Part shown: piece by piece, positions 33,510 to 48,056 of the stretch
Numbering within the stretch: the first letter of the stretch is position 1
Layout: each line of letters starts with the position of its first letter
Origin: Roseibium sp. HPY-6
GTDB lineage: Bacteria; Pseudomonadota; Alphaproteobacteria; Rhizobiales; Stappiaceae
Assembly (NCBI RefSeq): GCF_040530035.1
Contig: NZ_JBEWCD010000001.1
Span: 992,001 to 1,056,000, forward strand
Direction: 5' to 3'
DNA: 64,000 bases
Notes under the pieces: model-generated
What the model was told of the DNA's origin: nothing
Seen by the model: the letters and a program-made list of their open reading frames with translations, nothing else
Databases searched by the model: none
Program-made: the position numbers and the translations under genes

Positions 33510-35567
33510 TTATGCAGCTTCCTCGTCCCGCACTTCCTCAAGGAAAGTGTTGACGGCCTCGGAGAGGTGGGATGCGACCTGGCCGAGTTGTTCGGCAGAG
33601 ACGCTCAGCGTTTCCGATTTCTGGCGCGTCTGATCGATGGACCCGGAAACGCCGGCGACATTGGTCGCGGCGGCCGTCGCACCGTCGGACGCGAAGGTAA
33701 TGCTCTGCGTGATCTCGCTGGTGGCCGCGTTTTGCTCGTCCACCGAAACCGCGATCGTCTCACTGACGGAGCGAACCTCTTCAATCTTCTCAACGATCGA
33801 GCGGATCGCCGCGACCGATTTCTGCGTCGAAGACTGAACACCGGAGATCTGGCTTGCGATCTCGTCGGTTGCTTTTGCCGTCTGCGTGGATAACTCCTTC
33901 ACCTCAGCCGCAACAACCGCAAAGCCCTTGCCCGCCTCGCCGGCACGTGCAGCCTCGATGGTGGCGTTCAAAGCGAGCAGATTTGTCTGTTCTGCAATTG
34001 CCCGGATGATCTCGACCACTTCTCCGATCTTGTCAGCCGTTTCCGCCAGGAGCGAAATGTCCTTGTCGGCTGAGACGGCCGTCTCGGCGGCGGTGGAGGA
34101 AATCTCGGTCGCAGTTGCTGCCTGCCGCGAAATCTCCCCGATCGAAGCTGACAGCTCCGCAGCCGCGGAAGCAACCGTTTGAACGTTGGTCGTTGCTTCT
34201 TCCGTTGCAGAGTTGGCTGCCCGCGCGCTTTCGTCCGCGTGAAGGGCGATCGTCACCATTTCATTGGCGTTGCTGCTGACGCCTTCGGTTTCGGCGGCCA
34301 ACTGGGTCTGGATTGCAGTGACCGAGGTCTCAAAATGCCCAATTGCGTTTTCCAGCTGGGCACGGCGCTGGCGGCGCAGAACGCGGCCGGCTTCAGCCTC
34401 TTCTTCCAGTTCGTTCTGGCGGATAAGGTTGTTGCGGAAGACTTCAGATGCGCGGGCGATATCGCCAATTTCGTCCGGACGATCCGTGTCTGTGATTTCG
34501 ACGTCCAGATTGCCATCCGCAAGCAGGGCGATTGAATCACGTTGACGGCTCAGCGTCTTGCTTATTGCAAACACCTGATGAATGGCCAGTGCCAGTGCCA
34601 ATCCGGTCAGGGCAACAGCGACAACGGTAAGCCAGAAAATCTCAGAATTGAGCCGCACGGAATCAGCGTCGGCGGCCGCTTCTGCCCGGTGGATCAGCTC
34701 ATCGGACAGGCCTTTCATGAGGTTGAGCCGCTTGGTCGCCATTGCGAACCAGACCGAGCCTTCAAGACCCTGGGAATCTTTTGTTTCGGGCAAAGCGTGG
34801 ATCAGTTCCCTCCAGGCCAGAGCCTGGTCCACATCTGCTCCCTTGACCATCTCCTTCATCATTGCCTTGTGTTCAGGAAGCGCAACGGACTCAAATTCCT
34901 TCATGAAGGCCGCCTCACCGCCGTAGTGAGTCATCACCGACTTGAATGTCTTGAGGTTCACATTTCCGGTGAGATTGAATTCGTTGAGCAGCGCTGCTCC
35001 GGTCGCTCGTTCAAGGCCACCGGATTCCATGGCCTCGACGATCGTCAGATAAGGCAGCAACTCCGATGTGATTTCCTGCGAAGGGCTGGACTCCGTCGTG
35101 ACGCCGATCACGTGGATCAGCTCATGCACTTCCTTGGTGTATCCCTTGATGACGTCCCCAACGGTGAACTGCTTGGCGTCAACCGCCTTACGGAAGTCCC
35201 CGGTCTTGTGGACCTCCTCAGCAACGTGCTGAAGATCGGCCAACATTTCCTCGTCGTTGAGATCAAGGTCGGCGAGATGGTCGTCGAAAGTCTTCAGTGC
35301 GGCATCCGATTTCGGGCGTTGCGCATCCAGCTTCGCCCTGATCGCCGGATCATAGTCCGATTTTATCAGGCTCACGCTCATGCCGCGTTCTTTTTGCAGC
35401 TCGTGAATGAGATTGCCGCTGTCTTCGGCGATGCGTGTCATAGGCCGCATATAGTCGTGATGCGACAATTCAACCGACTTTTCATAAACACTAAAAGTCG
35501 CGAAACCGACCACCGCAAGCATCGGCACACCAGCGAGCGCAGCGATCTGAAGCTTGATGCGCTTCAT
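33510..35567 (-). CDS. Methyl-accepting chemotaxis protein with NIT sensor domain
   Basis: 685 residues. Membrane helix 1 (about 7-27) and helix 2 (about 311-333) enclose a helical periplasmic domain of the nitrate/nitrite-sensing (NIT) type, with [14 protein letters not shown] as its most typical stretch. HAMP follows, then the signalling domain with the hairpin tip [20 protein letters not shown] and [14 protein letters not shown], which couples to CheW/CheA. No CheR-tethering pentapeptide is evident at the C-terminus (EEVRDEEAA). GGAGGGG precedes the ATG at 35567. No chemotaxis operon is adjacent. The ligand is inferred only from the domain class. Confidence 0.93.
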   Translation of the reverse strand: MKRIKLQIAALAGVPMLAVVGFATFSVYEKSVELSHHDYMRPMTRIAEDSGNLIHELQKERGMSVSLIKSDYDPAIRAKLDAQRPKSDAALKTFDDHLADLDLNDEEMLADLQHVAEEVHKTGDFRKAVDAKQFTVGDVIKGYTKEVHELIHVIGVTTESSPSQEITSELLPYLTIVEAMESGGLERATGAALLNEFNLTGNVNLKTFKSVMTHYGGEAAFMKEFESVALPEHKAMMKEMVKGADVDQALAWRELIHALPETKDSQGLEGSVWFAMATKRLNLMKGLSDELIHRAEAAADADSVRLNSEIFWLTVVAVALTGLALALAIHQVFAISKTLSRQRDSIALLADGNLDVEITDTDRPDEIGDIARASEVFRNNLIRQNELEEEAEAGRVLRRQRRAQLENAIGHFETSVTAIQTQLAAETEGVSSNANEMVTIALHADESARAANSATEEATTNVQTVASAAAELSASIGEISRQAATATEISSTAAETAVSADKDISLLAETADKIGEVVEIIRAIAEQTNLLALNATIEAARAGEAGKGFAVVAAEVKELSTQTAKATDEIASQISGVQSSTQKSVAAIRSIVEKIEEVRSVSETIAVSVDEQNAATSEITQSITFASDGATAAATNVAGVSGSIDQTRQKSETLSVSAEQLGQVASHLSEAVNTFLEEVRDEEAA

Positions 35568-35856
35568 GTTGTTGTCCCCTCCAGAACGGAAAACCTTCCT
35601 GAAACTGTGACGGGGACGCATTACTTGTTACTTAACGTCAAACACCTACTTTGCAAAATACGACGCCGAAATCACAAAATGTCAAACGGTTCAATTTCAG
35701 GTGGTATAACTAATTTGTGTATTACTGTCATTTTTTACAATGTCAGTTATGCGTTCGGACAAATACTGAGACTTCCAGCTTGGTCACGCAGCCCTTAAAT
35801 GGCATCAAAAACCAAATGAGGTGAGACCTGGATGAAAGCGCTCTCAATCCTGTAAC
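35568..35856. other. Intergenic region upstream of the chemoreceptor gene
   Basis: About 290 bp, noticeably richer in A/T than its surroundings, between the ligA stop and the chemoreceptor start. It probably carries the chemoreceptor promoter. I see no RNA gene or clear operator. Confidence 0.5.
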
Positions 35857-39701
<3,845 letters not shown>

Positions 39702-39770
39702 GAAGGCGAGCTCCTCGGACTTTGTTGCGGCTCATCATATAGAAGAGCCGAGTCGTCTTTCCAGAACCCG

Positions 39771-40583
39771 TTAGATACTCCTGAATGCGCGGCTAATCCA
39801 GCTGCCAGAATCTTCGGAAGGCTCGTATCCGCCCTTGTTCAGAAGCGAATAGGCATCCTTGTACCATTGCGTGTCCGGATAATTGTGTCCAAGGACAGCA
39901 GCAGCGGTTTGAGATTCATTGACCACGCCAAGCGCGTAATAGGCTTCCGTCAACCGGAAAAGCGCCTCTTCAACGTGCCGGGTGGTCTGAAATTCAATGA
40001 CGACGGCACGGAAGCGATTGATCGCGGCAACATAGTTCCGGCGCTTGAGGTAATAGCGGCCGACCTGCATTTCCTTGCCGGCAAGCTGATCTTCCACGAT
40101 GCGCAGTTTCTCTTCAGCATCGGGAGCATACTCAGATTCCGGGAACCGCTGGATAAGTTCAGTGAACGCGCCGGCCGCTTTGCGTGTAACCGCCTGGTCA
40201 CGCGTGATATCGGGCATCTGGCGATAATAGCTCTGACCGGCGAGATAGAGCATGTAAGCTGAATCTTCGTCACCGGGATAGAGCGTTACGAAGCGCCGGG
40301 CTGCCGTTACGGTTTCCGGGTATTTGCCGCGCGAATAGTTGAGGTATGCCAGGTTGACCAGCGACTTCTTGGAATATTCAGAATAGGGATAGAGCTTGTC
40401 GATCTCTTCGAACTTGGTCGTGGAGTCGCGCAGCTTGCCCTCGGCGCGGAGCGCGAGACCTTCATTGAAAAGAACTTCCGGCGGCGTGTCATTCAGCGCC
40501 AACTCATCAAGATCTTCCTTGCCGCTGCAGGCAGCAAGAAGCAGAGGGGCCGCAACGGCCGCTAACTTCAAAATGAATTTCAT
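39771..40583 (-). CDS. bamD: Outer-membrane assembly lipoprotein BamD
   Basis: 270 residues from the ATG at 40583. A signal peptide ends in the lipobox LLLAAC, so the mature protein is lipid-anchored. It is followed by five TPR-like helical pairs (PPEVLFNEGLALRAEGK, YPYSEYSKKSLVNLAY and FPESEYAPDAEEK). It is the essential BAM-complex component that helps BamA insert beta-barrels. The 25-residue upstream extension to 40658 would precede the signal peptide and is rejected. Confidence 0.95.
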   Translation of the reverse strand: MKFILKLAAVAAPLLLAACSGKEDLDELALNDTPPEVLFNEGLALRAEGKLRDSTTKFEEIDKLYPYSEYSKKSLVNLAYLNYSRGKYPETVTAARRFVTLYPGDEDSAYMLYLAGQSYYRQMPDITRDQAVTRKAAGAFTELIQRFPESEYAPDAEEKLRIVEDQLAGKEMQVGRYYLKRRNYVAAINRFRAVVIEFQTTRHVEEALFRLTEAYYALGVVNESQTAAAVLGHNYPDTQWYKDAYSLLNKGGYEPSEDSGSWISRAFRSI

Positions 40584-40725
40584 GCGAAAGGTCCCGCTCA
40601 CATCAGAACCAGCTACAATTCCGTTCACACCTTTACTCCCGGACCGTCCCCGGTCCATGCGGCCGTACAGGTTTTCCCGGCCTATCTATTCTTTGACAGG
40701 AGTGTTTAACGGAAGTCCCCTGTCC

Positions 40726-40760
40726 CCGTCACGTCTTAACCGGCCATGTGACGGTTTTTT
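40726..40760 (+). terminator. Plus-strand terminator hairpin between bamD and lpxC
   Basis: CCGTCAC (40726-40732) and GTGACGG (40748-40754) pair around a 15-nt loop, followed by six T residues on the plus strand. Both flanking genes are on the minus strand, so this faces against them. On the minus strand it lacks a U-run. Confidence 0.5.
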
Positions 40761-40845
40761 AGAGCATTTTTATGGCAACGTACCTAAATTGCAGCGAAAT
40801 CCGAAGAAAACACTGTTCACCGGACACAAACGTCTGGAAATCGGC

Positions 40846-41790
40846 TCAGGAGACGTCCGGGCCAAAAGCGGCGGCGGCGGCAAGTCCGCCTTTGCTGACC
40901 TGACCGACCTGCCTGAAGGCCGGAGCTTCGACAATATCGAATGCATCCGGATCTTCAAACAGCTTGACAAGCACCGCGTGGTTCATCTTGTGACCGCCCT
41001 TATAGGACCGGTACATGCCCATGATCTGCAGACCTGCCAGGGCAAGATCGCCAACCGCGTCAAGTGCTTTGTGCCGTGCAAACTCGTCCGGCCAACGGGT
41101 ACCTTCAGGGTTCAGAACCTTGTCCTCGGAAATGGCGACCGAATTGTCCAGGGAGGACCCGAGGGCAAATCCCATCTTCCAGAGCTGCTCAACATCCTTG
41201 ACGTTGCCGAACGTGCGGGCCCGCGACAAGTCATTGCGGAAAACATCCGGTGTCATTTCCGACACGAACTGTTGCCGGCCGATCACCGGCGTGTCGAAAT
41301 CGATGGTGATGTCGAACTTCGTACCCTCATGCGGGTGCAATTCGCACCACGCGCTGCCATTGTCTACGCGAACTGTTTTATTGATCTTGAGATAGCGGCG
41401 ACCGCGGTCGAGCTTCTTCAGGCCGACCTGTTCGATTGCCTCGACAAAAACGGCGCTGCTGCCGTCCATTATCGGCATTTCCGGACCGTCGATTTCAACG
41501 ATCACATTGTCGACACCCATGCCGAACAGGGCTGCCATGAGATGTTCGACTGTCGAAATTCCGTCTTTGGAGGGATCGCCAAGGACCGTGCAAAGTGCCG
41601 TTGCCGACACCTTGTCCCAAAGCGCGGGCACCTCGGCAGCGCTGTCCTGGTCTGTGCGTGTGAACACGACACCGACGCCTGCATCTGCAGGGACCAGCGT
41701 GATCGACGCGGGTTTTCCCGAGTGAACGCCGATCCCGGTCAGCGTTACCTGCTCGGCAAGCGTCGTCTGTCGGTCAACATGTGTGGTCAT
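40846..41790 (-). CDS. lpxC: UDP-3-O-acyl-N-acetylglucosamine deacetylase
   Basis: 314 residues. The first committed step of lipid A synthesis, Zn-dependent. Motifs are TLTGIGVHSGKPASITL at the N-terminus, the zinc/catalytic segment STVEHLMAALFGMGVDN, and the second metal cluster RHKALDAVGDLALAG with GHKMNHAVL carrying the C-terminal His. Length is normal. It lies 256 bp after ftsZ, the classic end of the dcw cluster. Confidence 0.97.
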   Translation of the reverse strand: MTTHVDRQTTLAEQVTLTGIGVHSGKPASITLVPADAGVGVVFTRTDQDSAAEVPALWDKVSATALCTVLGDPSKDGISTVEHLMAALFGMGVDNVIVEIDGPEMPIMDGSSAVFVEAIEQVGLKKLDRGRRYLKINKTVRVDNGSAWCELHPHEGTKFDITIDFDTPVIGRQQFVSEMTPDVFRNDLSRARTFGNVKDVEQLWKMGFALGSSLDNSVAISEDKVLNPEGTRWPDEFARHKALDAVGDLALAGLQIMGMYRSYKGGHKMNHAVLVKLFEDPDAFDIVEAPAFRQVGQVSKGGLAAAAAFGPDVS

Positions 41791-41987
41791 AAAACCCAGC
41801 CCTTCCGGTTTGCGACCGAAAAGCCCTTAATTTGCCCCAATGCACATACGGACTTTTAACGATCACCAGTTGGTCGCGAAGATAGTCGTGTTCCTCAGTA
41901 GAGCGAAATAAAGCTTTATTACGGTTTGTAACGATCCACAGGCGCGCAAATTATTGAATTAAAAGAGGAAATTATTACGTTAGGGAA

Positions 41988-42015
41988 GCAGCCCGAAACT
42001 TGCGCTCCGGGCTGC
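41988..42015 (-). terminator. Hairpin after ftsZ, possible weak terminator
   Basis: GCAGCCCG (41988-41995) and CGGGCTGC (42008-42015) form a perfect 8-bp stem with a 12-nt loop, about 30 bp after the ftsZ stop. On the minus strand it is followed by TTCCCTAACG rather than a clean U-run, so read-through into lpxC is likely. Confidence 0.4.
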
Positions 42016-42045
42016 CGCGATCCGGGAAGAAGATCGCAAAACGAA

Positions 42046-43809
42046 TCAGTTGGCCTGACGGCGCAGGAACGCCGGGATCTCCAACTGCTCGTCATCTGCG
42101 GTACTGACCGGCTTGGGCGCAGCTCGGCCGGTATCGTCCAGATTGCCTGTCGCGCCTGACGAAGATGCCCTCGGTTGCGGCGTACGTGGTGCTGGAGCCG
42201 GCTGCAGCTGCGGTGCCTTGCGGGCGACCGGAGCCTCGACTTCCTGCTCCTCTTCGTCTTCACGACGGCCAAGACCGCTGGCGAGCCTGCGCAGCAAGCC
42301 CATCGGACGGCGATCTTCATCCCCATACTCGTCAACTGCATTGTGCGCAGGCGCTGGAGCGGGAGACGGAGCCGGCTTCTGAGCAACGGGCTGCGGCTGC
42401 GCCGGGGCCTGCTGTGCAAGGATTTCACGCTGAGCGATCGGCGGGAAGTCCTCTACGCGCGGCATGCGCGGTGCCGGGCTGTGCTCTTCAGCCACCGGGG
42501 GGATGTAAGGCTGACTGACCGGAGCCTCTTCCACGACAGGCGCCGGTGCATCTTCTTCCAGATCCATCATCGGTGTTTTTTCCGCCAGCGGTGTGCTGGC
42601 CGGTTTGACCCGTTTGATCTCGACGTCAGGATCGCTTGCAACGGCGACCGGTGCCGGCTCAGGAATGGCAAGTTCCTTTTCCAGGTTGGCAACTGCTTGC
42701 GCAGCAGCACTCGCAGCACCCGGTTTTGAGGCGGCCGGAGCCGACTTTTGCGTTGCGATTTCCGCCGGGCGGGACATCACAGGAGCTTCAGTTTTCAGAG
42801 ACTGTTCTGCCGGTGAGGGAAACGGAGCCGCTTCAAAGCCCGCCTCCTTGTCGATGCCGGTCGCCACGACCGAGACCCGGATGATGCCATCGAGCGTTTC
42901 ATCGAAGGTCGCGCCCAGGATGATGTTGGCATCGGAATCAACTTCCTCGCGGATCCGGGTTGCTGCCTCGTCCACTTCGAACAACGTGAGATCGTTGCCG
43001 CCGGTGATCGAAATCAACAGTCCCTTGGCACCCTTCATGGAGGATTCGTCAAGCAGCGGATTGGCAATCGCCGCTTCAGCAGCCTGCTGCGCGCGTTTCT
43101 CGCCGCTTGCCTCTCCCGTTCCCATCATGGCCTTGCCCATACCGCGCATAACGGAGCGGACGTCGGCAAAGTCGAGATTGATGAGGCCTTCCTTGACCAT
43201 CAGGTCGGTGATGCAGGCAACACCGGAATAAAGCACCTGGTCGGCCATGGCGAAGGCATCTGCAAACGTCGTCTGCGCATTTGCAATCCGGAACAGGTTC
43301 TGGTTCGGGATCACGATAAGCGTGTCGACATTGCGTTGCAGCTCGTCGATGCCGGAGTCGGCAATGCGCATCCGCCGCGCACCTTCGAACTGGAACGGCT
43401 TGGTGACAACACCGACGGTCAGAATGCCCTGTTCGCGCGCCGCGCGGGCAATCACAGGCGCAGCACCTGTGCCGGTACCACCGCCCATGCCGGCGGTGAT
43501 GAACACCATGTGCGATCCGGACAGGTGATCGTTGATTTCGTCGATCACTTCCTCGGCTGCGGCTGAACCGACTTCCGGCTGTGAGCCGGCGCCAAGACCC
43601 TCCGTCACGGCAACGCCCATCTGGACGAGCCGGTCGGAATGGTTCATGGCCAGTGCCTGGGCATCCGTATTGGCGCAAACAAAGTCGCACCCCTGGAGGC
43701 CTGCTGTGATCATGTTATTGACGGCATTTCCGCCCGCACCGCCGACGCCGAAGACCGTAATGCGCGGTTTCAGCTCCTGAATGTCGGGCATCTTCAGGTT
43801 AATGGTCAT
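42046..43809 (-). CDS. ftsZ: Cell-division GTPase FtsZ
   Basis: 587 residues from the ATG at 43809, which has GAGGATAAT just upstream and gives the conserved start [21 protein letters not shown] 49-residue extension to 43956 would overlap ftsA and is not FtsZ-like. The tubulin signature GGGTGTG is at about 109-115, and the T7 synergy loop is [11 protein letters not shown]. The GTPase core ends near residue 320. A long Pro/Ala/Glu-rich linker of about 250 residues follows and ends in the C-terminal peptide [12 protein letters not shown], which binds FtsA and other partners. The long linker is usual in this order. Confidence 0.97.
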   Translation of the reverse strand: MTINLKMPDIQELKPRITVFGVGGAGGNAVNNMITAGLQGCDFVCANTDAQALAMNHSDRLVQMGVAVTEGLGAGSQPEVGSAAAEEVIDEINDHLSGSHMVFITAGMGGGTGTGAAPVIARAAREQGILTVGVVTKPFQFEGARRMRIADSGIDELQRNVDTLIVIPNQNLFRIANAQTTFADAFAMADQVLYSGVACITDLMVKEGLINLDFADVRSVMRGMGKAMMGTGEASGEKRAQQAAEAAIANPLLDESSMKGAKGLLISITGGNDLTLFEVDEAATRIREEVDSDANIILGATFDETLDGIIRVSVVATGIDKEAGFEAAPFPSPAEQSLKTEAPVMSRPAEIATQKSAPAASKPGAASAAAQAVANLEKELAIPEPAPVAVASDPDVEIKRVKPASTPLAEKTPMMDLEEDAPAPVVEEAPVSQPYIPPVAEEHSPAPRMPRVEDFPPIAQREILAQQAPAQPQPVAQKPAPSPAPAPAHNAVDEYGDEDRRPMGLLRRLASGLGRREDEEEQEVEAPVARKAPQLQPAPAPRTPQPRASSSGATGNLDDTGRAAPKPVSTADDEQLEIPAFLRRQAN

Positions 43810-43924
43810 ATTATCCTCGCGACCCATTGGATCCCCCGATACGGGAGATCCGTCTTCTTCCCAAACTTCAACTGCCGCTCCCGGCAGCTCCAATTCCTGG
43901 TTGTCGTCTTCTTGGCTCATGTCG

Positions 43925-45247
43925 TCAGAAGCTTTCCCTGATCCACTGGCCCACACGGGCCAGGTAACCAGATTGTCCGCCCCACCCCACTCGACGGTTC
44001 TTGTGTTCGAACTGTTCGATTTGAGCGACTTGCGGATAAATCAAGAGGCCAACAGCAGCGGCAAAGGCCGGTCCTTTGGCAGCCTCGGGAAGACCGGCGA
44101 CGCCTAGAGGCCGGCCAAGACGGACGTTGCGGCCCAGAATGTGACGCGCAACCTCTCCAAGACCCGTAAGCTGACTGGCGCCCCCTGTCAGAACGATCTG
44201 CTTGCCGACCCGGCCTGCAAAGCCGGATTCGGTCAGGCGATCTCTCACGAGTTCAAGGATTTCTTCCACGCGCGGACGAATGACACGTGTCAGCGCCGAG
44301 CGAGGGATTTGATTTGGCAGATCGCTGTCGCTTTCAAGCGGCGGGACCGTCAGCAGGTCGCGATCATCAGAGCTCGACGCCAGCGGCGAGCCGTAAAGTG
44401 TTTTCAAACGCTCCGCATCTTGCAAACGCGTTGCAAATGCGCGGGCAATATCGGTGGTCACATGGTTGCCACCGACCGCAATTGCATCGAGGTGAACCAT
44501 ATGGCCGTCAACGAACACGGAAAGTGTGGTCGTTCCGCCGCCCATATCGATGCAGGCGACACCGAGTTCAGCCTCATCGTCAACAATGGTGGAGAGGCCG
44601 CTCGCAAAGGGCGTCGCGACCATTGTTTCCACATGCAGATGACCGCGGTTGATGCAGAGTTCCAGATTGCGCACCGGCGGAACTTCCGCGGTTACCACCT
44701 GCATGTCGACACCCAGCTTGTGCCCCATCATGCCGCGCGGATCGCGGATCCCGCGGCTGCCATCAAGCGAATAGGAGATCGGCAAGGCGTGCGTTACAGC
44801 ACGTCCATCGGTTACCGAGTGGCTCGAACCAGCTGACAAAACCCTCTGAATGTCCGCTTCGGACACGCTGTCGCCGGCAAGCGGCACGCCGGCGCTGTAA
44901 ACTTCACTCTGCAAGCGGCCGCAGCTGATGTTTGCAATCAGGGATTCGACTGTGACACCGGCCATGCGTTCCGCGCTGTCGACCGCAAGCCGGATCGCCT
45001 GCTCCGCCGCGTCCATATCGACGACGACACCGGACTTGATCCCGCGTGAGCGCTGGTATCCGTAGCCAAGCACCTCGACTTTGTGGGACCGGCTCGACAG
45101 GACGGCGTTGTCCTCATGCGGCACAAGTTTCGCGATCAGGCAGCAGATCTTTGTCGACCCGACATCAAGGACCGACATGATCACGGACCGCCGGGTTGGC
45201 AGGGGCCGCATTCTCGGCAAATAGAGATTTTTGTCGGAACGGCTCAA
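43925..45247 (-). CDS. ftsA: Cell-division protein FtsA
   Basis: 440 residues of the actin/Hsp70 ATPase fold: [16 protein letters not shown] (phosphate 1), the 1C domain, [13 protein letters not shown] (phosphate 2), and [12 protein letters not shown] (adenosine). The last residues VGQWIRESF form the amphipathic membrane-targeting helix. It tethers FtsZ to the membrane. Its ATG overlaps the ftsQ stop by 4 bp, and ftsZ begins 115 bp after its stop. Confidence 0.96.
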   Translation of the reverse strand: MSRSDKNLYLPRMRPLPTRRSVIMSVLDVGSTKICCLIAKLVPHEDNAVLSSRSHKVEVLGYGYQRSRGIKSGVVVDMDAAEQAIRLAVDSAERMAGVTVESLIANISCGRLQSEVYSAGVPLAGDSVSEADIQRVLSAGSSHSVTDGRAVTHALPISYSLDGSRGIRDPRGMMGHKLGVDMQVVTAEVPPVRNLELCINRGHLHVETMVATPFASGLSTIVDDEAELGVACIDMGGGTTTLSVFVDGHMVHLDAIAVGGNHVTTDIARAFATRLQDAERLKTLYGSPLASSSDDRDLLTVPPLESDSDLPNQIPRSALTRVIRPRVEEILELVRDRLTESGFAGRVGKQIVLTGGASQLTGLGEVARHILGRNVRLGRPLGVAGLPEAAKGPAFAAAVGLLIYPQVAQIEQFEHKNRRVGWGGQSGYLARVGQWIRESF

Positions 45248-46122
45248 GTGTCCTGCTCCGTGTTGCCGGAGCGGTTGCGTCCGCCGGTCATGATCTTGCG
45301 CTGCTCGGCCGCTTCGTCAGAAAGGCGCACCGTGACCCGGTCCGCCAGGCGCATGTCGATGGCTACGATATCGCGCGACAGCAATCCGCTGTCTTCATCC
45401 ATTCCGACAAGGTCGGCAAGTGCAGCTTCGATATTCTGTTCCGGCAAGCGGATCGATATCCCGTTTTCCAGTTGTAGGTCCCAGCGCCGGTCGCTGATCA
45501 GAAACGCGGCCCGCACCCGCGGGCGCAGTTCCGGCACACTTTCAAGCGCGGTATTGATCTCGACGGCCCGGCGCTGCGCACCGTGATTGACCACAAGCAG
45601 CAGATTGGCGTAGCGCCCGTCGACATCGTCGGTGATTACGTCACCAGCTTCGTTAACGATTGAGACCAGCTCCCCACGCTGCCAGAGCGCATAGGGGATT
45701 TTCTCCTCGATCTTGATCTGCAAGGTGCTCGGATAGAGCTTCATCACGGACGCAGCTTTGACCCAGGCCATCGCGTTGAGCCGCTCGCGCGCGCCAACAG
45801 CATCAAAAAGCGCAAGCGATGTCCCCTCGTGGATTTCCAAAGCTTCGAGGATCTGAAATTCGTTGATCTCGCGTTGCCCGGAAAGCTTCACAGCTTCAAT
45901 GCCGAACCCCGCAGCAGACAGCAGGGCATCGGAGACAATCCGGCCATGACCGCCTATGACTATTCCATAACCAATTGTTAAGGTTAAGAAACCAAGCGCA
46001 GCAGCAGAACCGGTCCACCGCGGCAGGTCGGCAAGCCGCCCGGCCGACCGCCATACGGGCTGCCGGTGCAAACGCGACACACCCCGTCCGCGCGGGGCCA
46101 GTTCAGCCTCCAGCGGGGTCAT
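45244..46122 (-). CDS. ftsQ: Cell-division protein FtsQ
   Basis: 292 residues from the ATG at 46122, which has AAGGGA 4 nt upstream; an in-frame start at 46158 overlaps ddl further. A cytoplasmic N-terminus, one membrane helix (about 37-57, AALGFLTLTIGYGIVIGG), the POTRA domain (VKLSGQREINEFQILEALEI) and the FtsQ beta domain (VKAASVMKLYPSTLQIKIEEKIPYALW split here) are present. It is a bitopic scaffold of the divisome with FtsL. Confidence 0.94.
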   Translation of the reverse strand: MTPLEAELAPRGRGVSRLHRQPVWRSAGRLADLPRWTGSAAALGFLTLTIGYGIVIGGHGRIVSDALLSAAGFGIEAVKLSGQREINEFQILEALEIHEGTSLALFDAVGARERLNAMAWVKAASVMKLYPSTLQIKIEEKIPYALWQRGELVSIVNEAGDVITDDVDGRYANLLLVVNHGAQRRAVEINTALESVPELRPRVRAAFLISDRRWDLQLENGISIRLPEQNIEAALADLVGMDEDSGLLSRDIVAIDMRLADRVTVRLSDEAAEQRKIMTGGRNRSGNTEQDT

Positions 46123-46145
46123 CACGTCCCTTTTCCATTTGCGAC

Positions 46146-47072
46146 CTAGCGACAGCAACTCGCGTCCTCAACCATCCAACTGACCAGATCCTTGAAACTC
46201 ATCCCCTTATGGGCCGCCATTTCCGGCACAAGAGAGGTGGGCGTCATGCCTGGTTGCGTGTTCACTTCAAGGCAAATCAGTTCTCCGGTCCCGTCTTCGC
46301 GTTCATCGAATCGGAAATCGGCCCGGGAAACACCTCGGCATCCCAAAGCCTGATGCGCCTTAACCGCTAGTGTCTCTATGGTTTGGTAAACAATCGGTGA
46401 AATTTTTGCAGGAAGAATGTGTTTTGAACCGCCTTCAACATATTTTGCATCATAATCGTAGAAGCTGTGGCCCATCGGCACGATGTCGATCACCCCGAGC
46501 GCCTTGTCATCCATGACAGCGCAGGTGAGCTCCCGGCCGTCGATAAACTTTTCGCACATCAAGACATCGGGATAAGGCCAGTCTGCCCTGCTCAGCTCTT
46601 GCGGCGGAAACTCTTGATCTTCCTTGACAATCAGGACACCGAAGCTCGACCCTTCATTGATCGGTTTCAGAACATACGGCGGCTCCATGGGGTGCTCGCG
46701 CTGGATGTTATGGCGATTCACAATAATGTCATGGGTGACCGGGATTCCGGCTGCCTGCATCACTGCCTTGGCCTTGATCTTGTGCATCGCAAGGCTTGAA
46801 GCCATCACTCCGGAGTGGGTGTAGGGAATATTAAGAAATTCTAAAATTCCCTGTACGCAGCCGTCTTCGCCGAAGGGGCCATGCAAGGCATTGAAGGCGA
46901 CATCCGGCTTCAGTTTTTGAAGAACGGCGGAAATGTTCCGGTCCACATCCACCCGGGTGACCTTATAGCCGGCCTCTTCAAGGGCATCCGCGCATTCGCG
47001 GCCGCTTGTCAGGCTGACGGGACGCTCGTTGACCCAACCGCCCATGAGGACGGCAACGTGTTTCTTGGCCAT
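46146..47072 (-). CDS. ddl: D-alanine-D-alanine ligase
   Basis: 308 residues with the ATP-grasp fold. Makes the D-Ala-D-Ala dipeptide for MurF. The N-terminal motif is [17 protein letters not shown] (the usual SAEREVS form is altered but keeps Glu, Arg and Val-Ser), then [26 protein letters not shown] and [18 protein letters not shown] with the Mg ligands. It immediately follows murB (no gap between stop and start). Confidence 0.96.
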   Translation of the reverse strand: MAKKHVAVLMGGWVNERPVSLTSGRECADALEEAGYKVTRVDVDRNISAVLQKLKPDVAFNALHGPFGEDGCVQGILEFLNIPYTHSGVMASSLAMHKIKAKAVMQAAGIPVTHDIIVNRHNIQREHPMEPPYVLKPINEGSSFGVLIVKEDQEFPPQELSRADWPYPDVLMCEKFIDGRELTCAVMDDKALGVIDIVPMGHSFYDYDAKYVEGGSKHILPAKISPIVYQTIETLAVKAHQALGCRGVSRADFRFDEREDGTGELICLEVNTQPGMTPTSLVPEMAAHKGMSFKDLVSWMVEDASCCR

Positions 47073-48044
47073 TTACGCGGCCTCCCCTTCCTGTCCCAGA
47101 AACGGCTCAACCGTTCCGGTCTCGCCGAAACGCCCAAGCCGTTTGATTTCCCATTCCAGACGAATACCGCTGTGCTTCAGAACACGCGCACGCACCGTTT
47201 CCCCGAGCAGCTCCAAATCGTGACCCGTTGCCGATCCGGTGTTGATCATAAAGTTGCAGTGCATTTCGGACATCTGGGCGCCGCCGACGGTCAGGCCCCT
47301 GCATCCCGCCGCATCGACTTCCCTCCAGGCAGAGCTGCCGGGTGGGTTCTTGAAGGTCGAACCTCCGGTCTTTTCCCGGATTGGCTGAGCCTTTTCCCTG
47401 TGTGCGACAACATCTGCCATTTCCTGCCGAATTGACGCTTCGTCCTGCCGGATGCCTTCAAAAACAGCTCCGGTAAAAATCAGATCACGCGAGGCCGACG
47501 AGTGACGGTACGCGTATCCCATGTCGCTGTTGCTCAGAAAATGTCTCTCGCCATGCCGGTCCAGGGCTGTCAGCTCGACCATGCGCTCGCGGGTTTCCGT
47601 TCCGTGCGCCCCCGCGTTCATACGCAAGGCGCCACCCAAGCCTCCGGGAATGCCGGTGTAGAAGGCAAAACCGCCTAGCCCTGCCTTCGCCGCCGCTTCG
47701 GCGAGCCGCTTGTCCGGAACCGCGGCACCGGCCTTGAGGCGGTTTTCACCAACTTGTTCTATAGCACCAAAACCTTTTGCGCTGAGACGGATGACAACCC
47801 CTTCCAGCCCACCATCGCGAACCAGGAGGTTGGAACCAAGTCCGACTGGCAGGATGGGAACATGAGCAGGCAGTTTCCTCAGAAAGGCCGCAAGATCGTC
47901 CTCGTCGGCCGGCTGGAACAGCAGCTGCGCCGGTCCACCGGTTCGAAACCAGGTCACCGCTGACAAGGGCTGATTGGCGGTCAGCTTGCCGCGAGTTCCT
48001 TCTAAGAGGTCCGGATATTCAGCGAGAAGGTCGGGATAAATCAT
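47073..48044 (-). CDS. murB: UDP-N-acetylenolpyruvylglucosamine reductase
   Basis: 323 residues. FAD enzyme reducing UDP-GlcNAc-enolpyruvate to UDP-MurNAc. FAD-binding motifs: [13 protein letters not shown] and [15 protein letters not shown]; active-site [15 protein letters not shown] with Arg/Tyr, and GSTFKNPPG carrying the proton-donor Ser. The AYRHSSAS segment marks the type-IIa-like form common in alphaproteobacteria. It follows murC by 12 bp. Confidence 0.96.
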   Translation of the reverse strand: MIYPDLLAEYPDLLEGTRGKLTANQPLSAVTWFRTGGPAQLLFQPADEDDLAAFLRKLPAHVPILPVGLGSNLLVRDGGLEGVVIRLSAKGFGAIEQVGENRLKAGAAVPDKRLAEAAAKAGLGGFAFYTGIPGGLGGALRMNAGAHGTETRERMVELTALDRHGERHFLSNSDMGYAYRHSSASRDLIFTGAVFEGIRQDEASIRQEMADVVAHREKAQPIREKTGGSTFKNPPGSSAWREVDAAGCRGLTVGGAQMSEMHCNFMINTGSATGHDLELLGETVRARVLKHSGIRLEWEIKRLGRFGETGTVEPFLGQEGEAA

Positions 48045-48056
48045 GACTTCCCGCCT

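Noticed and set aside
34542..35798. 418-codon plus-strand frame
   Set aside because: Antisense shadow of the chemoreceptor gene, caused by its high GC codon usage; no family features.
40396..41859. 487-codon plus-strand frame
   Set aside because: Spans the lpxC gene and the bamD/lpxC gap on the opposite strand; LpxC motifs on the minus strand are clear.
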